Shown here: in pieces, positions 1-6,649 of the stretch | Numbering within the stretch: position 1 is the first letter of the stretch | Layout: every line of letters begins with the position of its first letter | From: CAZMVU01 sp964569295 | Lineage (GTDB): Bacteria; Hydrogenedentota; Hydrogenedentia; Hydrogenedentales; JAGMZX01 | DNA length: 7,085 nucleotides | Reading direction: 5' to 3' | Assembly (NCBI GenBank): GCA_964569295.1 | Contig: CAZMVU010000233.1 | Coordinates: 1-7,085 of the forward strand | Program-made: the position numbers and the translations under genes | The notes under the pieces: model-generated | What the model saw: the letters and a program-made list of their open reading frames with translations, nothing else | What the model was told of the DNA's origin: nothing | Database searches by the model: none

Positions 1-552
1 GGATCGTGGCGCGAACCTCGAGCAGGCCATCGCGTGCTACGAGGCGGCGCTGCGGGTGTACACCGAGGCGGACTTCCCGCAGCAATGGGCTACGGCGCAG
101 AACAACCTGGGCAGCGCCTACGCCGACCTGCCATGGGGGGATCGTGGCGCGAACCTCGAGCAGGCCATCGCGTGCTACGAGGCGGCGCTGCGGATACGAA
201 GCGAGACAGACTTCCCGCAGCAATGGGCAATGACGCAGTACAACTTGGGCAGCGCCTACGCCCAACTGCCGCGGGGCGACCGAGGCGCGAACCTCGAGCA
301 GGCCATCGCGTGCTACAAGGCGGCGCTGCGGGTATACACCGAGACGGATTTCCCGCAGGAATGGGCGATGACGCAGAACAACCTGGGCAACGCCTACGAC
401 CAACTGCCGCGTGGGGATCGAGGGGAGAACCTCGAGGAGGCCATCGCGTGCTACGAGCGGGCACTTACGGTATACACGGAAGAGGCATTTCCACATCGTC
501 ATGCTATGGTAAACAAGAATCTTGCTAAGGCGAGGGCGGCTTTGGCGGCATT
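1..552 (+). repeat. Four tandem 138-bp repeats encoding the TPR units
   Basis: The unit is 138 bp (46 codons). Copies begin at about 1, 139, 277 and 415; the anchor gcgaacctcgag or its variant falls at 11, 149, 287 and 425, exactly 138 bp apart. Copies 1 and 2 are identical over their first ~54 bases, and a hand count gives about 17 differences over the whole unit. Copy 4 is more divergent at its 3' end. The array continues beyond the left edge. Such DNA-level identity indicates recent duplication or gene conversion between units. Confidence 0.9.
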
Positions 553-571
553 GCATTCGGACAAAGAGTAG
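2..571 (+). CDS. TPR-repeat protein, C-terminal part (5' end outside window)
   Basis: The reading frame is open from the left edge and ends with TAG at 569-571, giving 189 residues of a longer protein whose start is not visible. It consists of 46-residue tandem repeats with the pattern GDRGANLEQAIACYEAALRVY, then an FPQQWA block, then a NNLGSAYAQLP block. The alternating small/aromatic spacing (LG..Y, A..CYE.AL) is that of tetratricopeptide helices, so the product is most likely a superhelical protein-binding scaffold. The last repeat is degenerate (FPHRHAMVNKNLAKARAAL) and acts as a cap; the chain then ends with LAALHSDKE. Repeats of this kind often occur in large bacterial TPR proteins, sometimes joined to CHAT protease or other effector domains, but any such domain would have to lie upstream of the window. 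No signal peptide or partner can be judged. The TPR assignment is firm; the cellular role is unknown. Confidence 0.9.
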   Translation, partial: DRGANLEQAIACYEAALRVYTEADFPQQWATAQNNLGSAYADLPWGDRGANLEQAIACYEAALRIRSETDFPQQWAMTQYNLGSAYAQLPRGDRGANLEQAIACYKAALRVYTETDFPQEWAMTQNNLGNAYDQLPRGDRGENLEEAIACYERALTVYTEEAFPHRHAMVNKNLAKARAALAALHSDKE

Positions 572-590
572 GCGCGGCATCTGGCCGCGC
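572..590 (+). terminator. GC-rich stem-loop directly after the TPR stop codon; possible terminator without U-tract
   Basis: GCGCGGC (572-578) pairs perfectly with GCCGCGC (584-590) around a 5-base loop, starting one base after the TPR gene's stop codon. A second stem-loop follows at once (594-612: AAGAGG/CCTCTT, 7-base loop), then TTCTAC. There is no clear U-run, so intrinsic termination is uncertain. The position fits transcript-end formation or 3'-end protection. Confidence 0.35.
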
Positions 591-688
591 TCAAAGAGGA
601 TCGAAGCCTCTTCTACCCTGTTGTGGCCGGTCTTCCGACCGCGCCACCAACGTGACCGTAGGTCTCCTCTTATATGCGCGAGACAATT

Positions 689-695
689 GAAAGGG
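689..695 (+). promoter_or_regulatory. Shine-Dalgarno of the DUF4838 gene
   Basis: GAAAGGG lies 7 bases upstream of the ATG at 703. Together with the classical signal peptide that begins at this ATG, it fixes the start of the DUF4838 gene. I could not find a convincing -35/-10 pair upstream; TATATG at 671-676 is the only -10-like hexamer and has no matching -35. Confidence 0.6.
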
Positions 696-702
696 CCACA
701 CG

Positions 703-3276
703 ATGAAAAGGCTGTCACTTCTACTTCTCATAGCGCTTTGCACGCTCACCGGCGCGAGCGTATACGCCCAGGAAACGCCCGTCTACACCGATGAACCCTC
801 CGGCGGTTTCCTCCGTTCCTGGCTCTTGCTGGGGCCGATTGCACTCGAGGGTTCTTCGGATGGGGCGTTAGAAGAGGCGCACCTCGCGGGTTTCCAGACG
901 GACCACATCGGTGAACCGGGGGCGGTCGCACCCAAGCCGGGAGATACGGTGCAGGTGGCGGGGGAGACCCTGGCCTGGCGGCGCTACGATTCGCCGGCGG
1001 ACATCGTTGATCTCGATGCCGCCATCTCGAAGGAAGACAATGTCGCGGCCTATGCCTACGCCGAGATACAGCAGCCCGAGAAAACCCTCGCACTGCTGAG
1101 CCTGGGCTCGAACGATGGCTGCCGGGTCTGGCTGAACGGCGAGCAGGTGCACGACCATCCGGCGGGCCGCGGTCTCACACTCGATGAAGACCAGGTGCCC
1201 CTGTTGCTCGCGAAAGGGGTGAACCGGCTGCTCATCAAGGTCGAGGAGCGGGGCAATCAGTGGGCACTGGCCGTGCGGTTGCGCCCCTTCGACACCGCCG
1301 CGCTTGGCGAACGCCTCGAATTGTTCGATATCCGGCTTCGGGGGGACGGCGATGTGCAACTGCGGTTCCGGCATGGCGAGGCGATATCAAAGGCCCTTGT
1401 GGCATCGGGCACGCTGACACTATTGCAGAACGGCACGCCGGTATGGTCCGGCGACTGGAACCGGCGGTATCGCATGGACATACCGGCCGCTTCCGGCACC
1501 TACGCGGAGTACACCCTCGAGGCGGCCCTCGAACTTTCCGGCGGTGGCGCCTATGAGCAAACGCTCTACTTCGCCACCGGCACACCCACGGACTACCCGC
1601 TGTTCTCGAATGGCCAGAGCGCCTACACCATCGTGATTCCCGAAGAGGCCACCGAGTCCATCGCTTGGGCGGCGGAAGAGCTTCAGCACTGGCTGATGGA
1701 AGCCGGCGCGCCGGAGTTGCCCATTGTGACCGCTGGCAACGATGTGGATGGACCGGTGCTTGCCGTCGGCCTCGAAGGCATTCCGAAGGACCGTATACCG
1801 GCCCACTGCGCACCCGGCGCCGAGGCGGAAGCGTTTCTGTATCAAAATGACGGCCCGGATATTCATTTCAAAGGCAGTGCGCAACGTGGCGCCATGTATG
1901 CCGTGCTCACGTTTCTCGAGCGTGAGGTGGGCGTGCGCTGGTACACACCCGCGGTCACGGTGGTGCCCAAGCGTGAATCGCTGACCTTCCGCAGCCTGAA
2001 CCACGCCGATGCGCCTGGCATCCGTGTGCGCAACGACTTCTACTATGAGGCGTTCGATCCGACCTGGGCGGCGCGCAACAAGGTGAATGGCGCGCTTGGC
2101 TGTCGCGAGCAAATCGGCGGGATTGAGTGTTACTGGGCGGTGCATACCTTCTTTCCGCTTGTGCCGCCCGAGGAGTTTTTCGAGGAGCACCCGGAGTACT
2201 ACAGCCTTATCGACGATGAGCGTGTTTACGAGCGTGCCCAGCTATGCCTCACCAACCCCGACGTGCTCGACATCGTCACCGAGCGGCTGCGCGAGCGCAT
2301 GCGCCAAAGTCCCGAGTTCCTCATCTACTCCGTGTCGCAGAACGACTGGCGCCAGCCCTGCCAGTGCGAGAATTGCCAGGCCATTGCCGAGCGCGAGGGA
2401 AGCGAGGCCGGCCCGCTCATCTGGTTCGTGAACCAGGTGGCCGAGCGCGTGGAAGACGAATTTCCTGACAAGTTTGTGGGCACCCTCGCCTACCAGTACA
2501 CGCGCACACCGCCCAAGACCCTCAAGCCGCGGGACAATGTGGTCATTCGGCTGTGCAGCATCGAGTGTTGCTTTGCACACCCCTTCTACGATGAATGCCC
2601 GAAGAACGCCGCGTTCCTCGATGACATGCGCGGCTGGGCGGCCATTGCGCCGCACCTGTACATCTGGGACTATGTGGTCAACTTTTCCCATTACATTATG
2701 CCGTACCCGAACTTCCCCGTGCTGAAGCCGAACATACAGGCGTTTCAGGAATACAACGCCATCGGGATCATGGAGCAGGCTGCCTACCAGAGCCGCGGCG
2801 GCGAGTTTGCCGAGTTGCGTTCCTATGTTATCGCGAGGCTGCTCTGGGATCCGGAAGCCGATGTCGAGGCCATTATTGATGACTTTATGTACGGCTACTA
2901 CCGGCGGGCGGGGCAGTATGTGCGCGAATACTTCGACCTGGTGCACGCCCAGGTTACGCCGGATACCCACTTTGGCCTTGGTCTCGGTCCCAATGACGCG
3001 CTGTATTCCGACACCTTCGTGCATGAGGCCGGAGCTATCTTCGACCAGGCCGAGATCGTCGCAGACAACACGGAAATTCGCCACCGGGTGCAAATGGCGC
3101 GTTTGCCTGTCATGTATCTCAAGTGCCTGCGCGACCCCGTGCGCGCGGTGCTCGACGGCACGTACGCGCGTTTCAGCGCCATCGCCAAGCGCGAGGGAAT
3201 CACGCATTACGCCGAACGGGGCGCGGAACACCGCAAGGCGTTTCACCAACGCATGCAAAGCGTGGAGGCCCCGTAA
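703..3276 (+). CDS. Secreted DUF4838 protein, alpha-glucuronidase-like glycan-active enzyme
   Basis: 857 residues. Residues 1-22 are a signal peptide (MKRL, a hydrophobic run, then VYA|Q), so the protein is exported. Residues ~35-195 look like a beta-sandwich carbohydrate-binding domain (SNDGCRVWLNGEQVHDHPAG, then LLAKGVNRLLIKVEE), as seen at the N-terminus of many planctomycete glycoside hydrolases. Residues ~205-290 look like a second beta domain. Residues ~300-425 (IVIPEEATESIAWAAEEL to RGAMYAVLTFLEREVGVRWY) match the alpha/beta domain that precedes the barrel in GH67/GH20-type enzymes. Residues ~430-690 match DUF4838 (HTFFPLVPPEEFFEEHPEYY, YSVSQNDWRQPCQCENC, TLAYQYTRTPPKTLKPRDNV, RLCSIECCFAHPF), expected to form a TIM barrel. 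A helical C-terminal part follows. Family activity is poorly characterised; removal of glucuronosyl or similar side chains is inferred from the GH67-like layout. The barrel contains an unusual cluster of cysteines. It precedes the flavodoxin gene by 88 bp on the same strand and may be transcribed alone. Confidence 0.88.
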   Translation: MKRLSLLLLIALCTLTGASVYAQETPVYTDEPSGGFLRSWLLLGPIALEGSSDGALEEAHLAGFQTDHIGEPGAVAPKPGDTVQVAGETLAWRRYDSPADIVDLDAAISKEDNVAAYAYAEIQQPEKTLALLSLGSNDGCRVWLNGEQVHDHPAGRGLTLDEDQVPLLLAKGVNRLLIKVEERGNQWALAVRLRPFDTAALGERLELFDIRLRGDGDVQLRFRHGEAISKALVASGTLTLLQNGTPVWSGDWNRRYRMDIPAASGTYAEYTLEAALELSGGGAYEQTLYFATGTPTDYPLFSNGQSAYTIVIPEEATESIAWAAEELQHWLMEAGAPELPIVTAGNDVDGPVLAVGLEGIPKDRIPAHCAPGAEAEAFLYQNDGPDIHFKGSAQRGAMYAVLTFLEREVGVRWYTPAVTVVPKRESLTFRSLNHADAPGIRVRNDFYYEAFDPTWAARNKVNGALGCREQIGGIECYWAVHTFFPLVPPEEFFEEHPEYYSLIDDERVYERAQLCLTNPDVLDIVTERLRERMRQSPEFLIYSVSQNDWRQPCQCENCQAIAEREGSEAGPLIWFVNQVAERVEDEFPDKFVGTLAYQYTRTPPKTLKPRDNVVIRLCSIECCFAHPFYDECPKNAAFLDDMRGWAAIAPHLYIWDYVVNFSHYIMPYPNFPVLKPNIQAFQEYNAIGIMEQAAYQSRGGEFAELRSYVIARLLWDPEADVEAIIDDFMYGYYRRAGQYVREYFDLVHAQVTPDTHFGLGLGPNDALYSDTFVHEAGAIFDQAEIVADNTEIRHRVQMARLPVMYLKCLRDPVRAVLDGTYARFSAIAKREGITHYAERGAEHRKAFHQRMQSVEAP

Positions 3277-3289
3277 GAAGGCGAAGAAT

Positions 3290-3318
3290 TTGTGTTAAAC
3301 TTATTTTTGATCTAAACT
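3290..3318 (+). promoter_or_regulatory. Candidate sigma70-type promoter of the flavodoxin gene
   Basis: The intergenic stretch is locally AT-rich in a GC-rich window. TTGTGT (3290-3295) and TAAACT (3313-3318) are separated by 17 bases and match the consensus at 3 of 6 and 4 of 6 positions. The start codon lies about 46 bases downstream of the -10. This suggests the flavodoxin gene has its own promoter rather than depending on the DUF4838 gene. The match is weak and not proof. Confidence 0.3.
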
Positions 3319-3364
3319 GTCCTTGTACCGATGTAAGGGGGTGTAGGGTAAGGAACATCACGAT

Positions 3365-3940
3365 ATGGCCGCGGTCAAACTGTTCTACGGTAGCACGACG
3401 GGGAACACGTTGTATGTTGCCAAACTCATTGCTGCCGCCTATGGCCGGGACGCTGTCACCATTGCAGACATTGCCCAAGCCAATCCGGAAGACCTGGAAC
3501 GTGCCGATGTTCTGATCCTCGGTATCTCGACCTGGGATATGGGCGAGCCTCAAAAAGACTGGGCCAACTTTCTCCCTCAGATACGTGACATTTGCCTGGC
3601 GGGGAAACCCGTCGCACTTTATGGCCTTGGTGATGCGCACGGCTTCTCCGGACTCTTCGTGAATGCCCTGCGCTCGTTGTACGATGCGGTGACGGCGCAG
3701 GGCGCGCGCGTAATCGGCCGTTGGCCCACCAAAGGCTATACCTTTGACGAGTGCCGCGCCATCGTGAATGGAGAATTTGTGGGGCTGGTGATTGACCAGG
3801 AAAACCAGAGCGGCCTCACGGTGGAGCGGGTGAGCCGCTGGGTAAAACAAGTGCGGCAGGAGGTTGTCGGCCACGCCAATGAGAAAGGCGGCGCGAACGG
3901 CCTGCTCGGTGGTCCGAAGCCGTTCACGCCGCCGAGTTAG
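3365..3940 (+). CDS. fldA: Long-chain flavodoxin
   Basis: A 191-residue FMN-binding electron carrier of the cytoplasm, shuttling low-potential electrons between reductases and acceptor enzymes. GSTTGNT (9-15) is the FMN-phosphate loop. GISTWDMGE (53-61) carries Trp57, which stacks on the flavin, and GLGDAHGF (87-94) is the second flavin loop. WPTKGYTFDECRAIVNGEFVGLVID is the extra segment that defines long-chain flavodoxins, and LTVERVSRWVKQV is the last helix. It aligns without gaps to E. coli FldA through these loops, as I recall that sequence. The second stacking aromatic is Phe94 where E. coli has Tyr94, and the loop reads AHG instead of QED. The chain runs about 15-20 residues past the usual end as a Gly/Pro-rich tail (GGANGLLGGPKPFTPPS). 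The ATG has AGGA (3351-3354) 10 bases upstream. No redox partner is nearby, so its client is unknown. Confidence 0.93.
   Translation: MAAVKLFYGSTTGNTLYVAKLIAAAYGRDAVTIADIAQANPEDLERADVLILGISTWDMGEPQKDWANFLPQIRDICLAGKPVALYGLGDAHGFSGLFVNALRSLYDAVTAQGARVIGRWPTKGYTFDECRAIVNGEFVGLVIDQENQSGLTVERVSRWVKQVRQEVVGHANEKGGANGLLGGPKPFTPPS
3887..3933 (-). terminator. Probable xylA intrinsic terminator embedded in the flavodoxin 3' end
   Basis: GGCGGCGCGAACGGC (3887-3901) is the inverted copy of GCCGTTCACGCCGCC (3919-3933), 14 of 15 positions pairing. The one exception is a G-U wobble in minus-strand RNA but a C-A mismatch in plus-strand RNA. The loop itself contains a small TCGG/CCGA stem (3906-3909/3914-3917). 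Read on the minus strand, the hairpin begins 18 bases after the xylA stop codon and is followed by TTTCTCATT, a modest U-rich tail. Strand asymmetry of both pairing and tail points to xylA as the gene terminated. Confidence 0.55.
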
Positions 3941-3951
3941 TCTGTGCGCCG

Positions 3952-5265
3952 TCAGCAGATGTAATCGTTCAGTATGTTCTCGAGCATCTCCTGCCGGCCG
4001 CTCCTGGGCTGCGGTTCCCCATGCTCGAGGGTATAGGCCTCCAGGTCTTCCAATGTGGCCGTGCCGTCTTCTACCTGCTTACCCATACCTGTATCCCAGC
4101 CGGCATAGCGTTCTGCGATAAAGTTGTCGAGCGCCTTGTCGGTAATGAGCCGCGCGGCGATTTTGAGCCCGCGCGCGAAGGCGTCCATGGCGCCCACATG
4201 GGCATGGAACAAATCGATGGGATCACTCGATTGCCGGCGCAGGTGCGCATCGAAGTTGAGGCCGCCCGTTGTAAAGCCGCCGCCCTTGAGAATGTAGTAC
4301 ATGCCGAGCGCCGTGTCGTAGATGTTTGTCGGGAACTGGTCCGTGTCCCAACCGAGCAGCAGGTCACCGCGGTTGGCGTCTACGGAGCCCAGGATGCCGT
4401 TCGCCACGCAGAAGGCCAGTTCATGAACGAAGCTGTGGCCGGCGAGCGTAGCGTGGTTGGCCTCGATGTTCAGCTTGAAATCGCCGAGCAGATCATAGTG
4501 CTGGAGGAAGGCGTAGCAACTGCCCGCATCGAAGTCGTACTGGTGTTTGGTGGGTTCCTTCGGTTTGGGCTCGATATAGAACTGGCCGCCAAACCCGATC
4601 TTCTTCTTGTAGTCCACGGCCATGTGCAGGAAGCGGCCGAGGTGATCGAGCTCACGCTTTATGTCGGTGTTTAAGAGCGTTTCGTAGCCTTCCCGGCCGC
4701 CCCAGAACACATACCCTTCGCCGTTCAACTCATGGGTAATCTCAAGCGCCTTCTTCAGCTTGGCCCCTGCGTAGGCAAAGATGGCGGGGGAGGGGTTGGT
4801 GCCGGCGCCCGCCATGAACCGCGGATTCGAGAACAGGTTGCACGTACCCCACAGCAGTTTGAGGCCCGTTTCTTCTTGTCGCTTCTTCGCCCGCGCCACG
4901 ATATGGTCCAGGCGCTTGTTGGTTGTGACGAGATCGTGTGCTTCCGGTGCGATGTCCTTGTCGTGGAAGCACCAGAAGTCGACGCCCAGCTTCGTGAAAA
5001 ACTCGAAGGCCGCATCGAGGGTCTGCTCTGCGACGGCCATCTCGTCCACCCCGTCGTTATACGAACGTACCATGGTGGCGCTGCCGAAGGTGTCCGCCCC
5101 CAGGTTTTTGAACGTGTGCCAGTAGCAGACCGCGAACCGCAGATGATCCGCCATGCGCTTTCCCAGCACCTTTTCATCGGGGTTGTAGTGTTTGAAGGCC
5201 AGGGGGTTTTTCGAATCTGGGCCCTCGTAGGCGATCTTATCTACCTCAGGAAAATAGGTGGGCAT
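3952..5265 (-). CDS. xylA: Xylose isomerase (class II)
   Basis: Cytoplasmic enzyme converting D-xylose to D-xylulose (also D-glucose/D-fructose), the first intracellular step of the isomerase route of xylose use; it needs divalent metal ions. The product is 437 residues, against about 440 for E. coli XylA. All expected active-site residues are at the E. coli positions: His101 and Asp104 in CFHDKD, Glu232 and Lys234 in IEPKPKEPTKHQYD, Glu268 and His271 in NIEANHATLAGHSF, Asp296 in SVDANRGD, Asp307 and Asp309 in GWDTDQFPTN, and Asp339 in GGLNFDAHLRR. I chose the ATG at 5265 (MPTYFPEVDKI) because AAAGGA sits 9 bases upstream (5275-5280) and this is where the family's homology begins; a GTG at 5313 in frame would only add 16 unrelated residues. 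It lies 41 bp after the SGNH-DUF1080 gene on the same strand, so co-transcription is likely. No xylulokinase is in the window. Confidence 0.98.
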   Translation of the reverse strand: MPTYFPEVDKIAYEGPDSKNPLAFKHYNPDEKVLGKRMADHLRFAVCYWHTFKNLGADTFGSATMVRSYNDGVDEMAVAEQTLDAAFEFFTKLGVDFWCFHDKDIAPEAHDLVTTNKRLDHIVARAKKRQEETGLKLLWGTCNLFSNPRFMAGAGTNPSPAIFAYAGAKLKKALEITHELNGEGYVFWGGREGYETLLNTDIKRELDHLGRFLHMAVDYKKKIGFGGQFYIEPKPKEPTKHQYDFDAGSCYAFLQHYDLLGDFKLNIEANHATLAGHSFVHELAFCVANGILGSVDANRGDLLLGWDTDQFPTNIYDTALGMYYILKGGGFTTGGLNFDAHLRRQSSDPIDLFHAHVGAMDAFARGLKIAARLITDKALDNFIAERYAGWDTGMGKQVEDGTATLEDLEAYTLEHGEPQPRSGRQEMLENILNDYIC

Positions 5266-5306
5266 CGTGTTACGTCCTTTCGCTGATGAGCCGGGGGCAC
5301 CGGCGG

Positions 5307-6623
5307 CTACCACGTGCGGATAGCCAAGTCGCGGTAATCCAGGCGTGATCCATGGTTCTGCAGGCCAATATACCCTGACTCACGCGCAAGGCCAGGGTGG
5401 TCTTCGAGCTTGTCCTCATGGGCCGAGAGGTCCGCCGTGGTCACACGCCGGCCATTCACCCATACCGTCACTTCCGGTCCCTTCGCGCGCACGCGCATCT
5501 TCTGCCATTCGTTCGCCGGACGGGTGACGCGCTTCTCGGGTGCGGCGGTAGCATAGACACTACCCGTGAACTGCCACGGCTTCAGATTCTTATACTCGTC
5601 CGCATAGTCATCCAGCACCTGGATTTCGCTGCCGGCAAAAGCCGGGTTTCCCGCATGCGGCGCCCGGATAAACACGCCGCTGTTGCCGCCTTCGGGTACC
5701 CGGAACTCGAGTACCAGTTCGAAGTCGGCGTAGGTGTTCGCCGTCGACAGCCAGCCGCCACCCTGCTCACCGGTCGTGTAGAGCAGGCCGTCGTCTGCCG
5801 CCCAGCCGTTTGCGTCGCCGCCGACGACTTCCCAACCCTCGAGGCTCTTGCCGTTAAAGAGGGTCTGCCAGTCCGAGTCGTCCGTTGCTACGGTGGCATC
5901 TCCCAGGAGGTTCGCCAGCACCGGTTCCATGGCCTTGGCCCAAAGCTGGTAGCCCAGCTCGTTTGGGTGCAGCAGGTCCGGCATGATCGACTTGGGCACT
6001 TCCCCTTCCTCGTCCAGGAAGGCATAGCCGATATCGAGGTAATGCACGTACTCCCAATCGGCGAGCATCGCCATCTGCTCATTGGCTTGTTCGAGCTTCT
6101 CCTGATATTGCGGCGCCCTGTCCGCGCGGGGAAAGATGCCGAGCAGCAGGATTTTCATGGTGGGGAGTTTTTCACGCAGCAGCTCGATGATGGCTGTTAC
6201 GCCTTCAGCTATTTCCGGCGCCGAATTGTCTTTCCAATTATTCGTGCCGATCATGATGACAGCCGTCTGCGGGCTGATGTCTTCGATGTTTCCATGCTGC
6301 AAACGCCATAGCACATGCTGCGTGCGGTCACCGCTGAAACCGAGGTTCACGGCATTGCGGTGGGCGTAGTATTCTTCCCAGACTTCCTTGCCTTTGCCTT
6401 CCCAGCCATGGGTGATGGAATCGCCAATAAACAGCAGGTCCACGTTGCCTTCCGCGACCTGCGCGTTCTTCTCCGCCTGCCGCTGCTGCCACCAGTTGTT
6501 GTCGCGCGGCTCGGGATCTACGGCAGAATGCTGCGCAGAGGCCGCATAGGAGAGGGTGAGGAGGATCGCCGCCAGAACAAGTGCCACAACGCGAAATCCC
6601 CGAACCGATGATCCTGTAGCCAT
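5307..6623 (-). CDS. Secreted SGNH/GDSL hydrolase fused to a DUF1080 domain
   Basis: 438 residues. The N-terminus (a basic residue, the hydrophobic run VVALVLAAILLTL, then ASA|Q) is a signal peptide with cleavage near residue 30. Residues ~60-242 form an SGNH hydrolase of the PAF-acetylhydrolase-like type. Block I is FIGDSITHGW with nucleophile Ser69, block II is LGFSGD (Gly98), block III is GTNNW with Asn128, and block V is DLLHPN with Asp216 and His219; the set is complete. Residues ~251-438 form a DUF1080 concanavalin-like domain (LFNGKSLEGWE, NSGVFIRAP, GSEIQVLDD, NEWQKMRV, YIGLQNHGSRLDYRDLAIR). SGNH enzymes of this kind often remove acetyl groups from sugars; DUF1080 members include 3-keto-glycoside hydrolases, and others may simply bind glycans. 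A deacetylase with a sugar-active partner domain is thus the best guess; the substrate is not shown. The ATG at 6623 has AGGGG (6631-6635) 7 bases upstream. First gene of a probable operon with xylA. Confidence 0.9.
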   Translation of the reverse strand: MATGSSVRGFRVVALVLAAILLTLSYAASAQHSAVDPEPRDNNWWQQRQAEKNAQVAEGNVDLLFIGDSITHGWEGKGKEVWEEYYAHRNAVNLGFSGDRTQHVLWRLQHGNIEDISPQTAVIMIGTNNWKDNSAPEIAEGVTAIIELLREKLPTMKILLLGIFPRADRAPQYQEKLEQANEQMAMLADWEYVHYLDIGYAFLDEEGEVPKSIMPDLLHPNELGYQLWAKAMEPVLANLLGDATVATDDSDWQTLFNGKSLEGWEVVGGDANGWAADDGLLYTTGEQGGGWLSTANTYADFELVLEFRVPEGGNSGVFIRAPHAGNPAFAGSEIQVLDDYADEYKNLKPWQFTGSVYATAAPEKRVTRPANEWQKMRVRAKGPEVTVWVNGRRVTTADLSAHEDKLEDHPGLARESGYIGLQNHGSRLDYRDLAIRTW

Positions 6624-6649
6624 GATTATGCCCCTTTTTCATGCTGTGG

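Noticed and set aside
34..528. Long frames in the other two plus frames and on the minus strand across the TPR repeats
   Set aside because: The periodic repeat keeps stops out of several frames at once; only the frame ending at 571 gives the TPR pattern.
1..552. CRISPR-like or satellite repeat array
   Set aside because: Units are 138 bp, contiguous, in frame and coding; there are no short repeats with unique spacers.
671..676. TATATG as a -10 box for the DUF4838 gene
   Set aside because: Only four of six consensus bases, and no -35-like hexamer at 16-18 bases upstream.
2242..3258. 338-codon open frame antisense to the DUF4838 gene (and a 256-codon one at 1420-2190)
   Set aside because: Shadow frames produced by high GC at third codon positions; no recognisable protein, and the plus-strand gene is unambiguous.
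5266..5313. N-terminal extension of xylose isomerase from a GTG at 5313
   Set aside because: It overlaps the end of the SGNH-DUF1080 gene and adds residues unlike the family. The ATG at 5265 has a good Shine-Dalgarno, and active-site residues then fall at E. coli numbering.
5397..6311. 304-codon plus-strand frame opposite the SGNH-DUF1080 gene
   Set aside because: Lies entirely within a gene with clear SGNH and DUF1080 motifs on the other strand; no family resemblance of its own.
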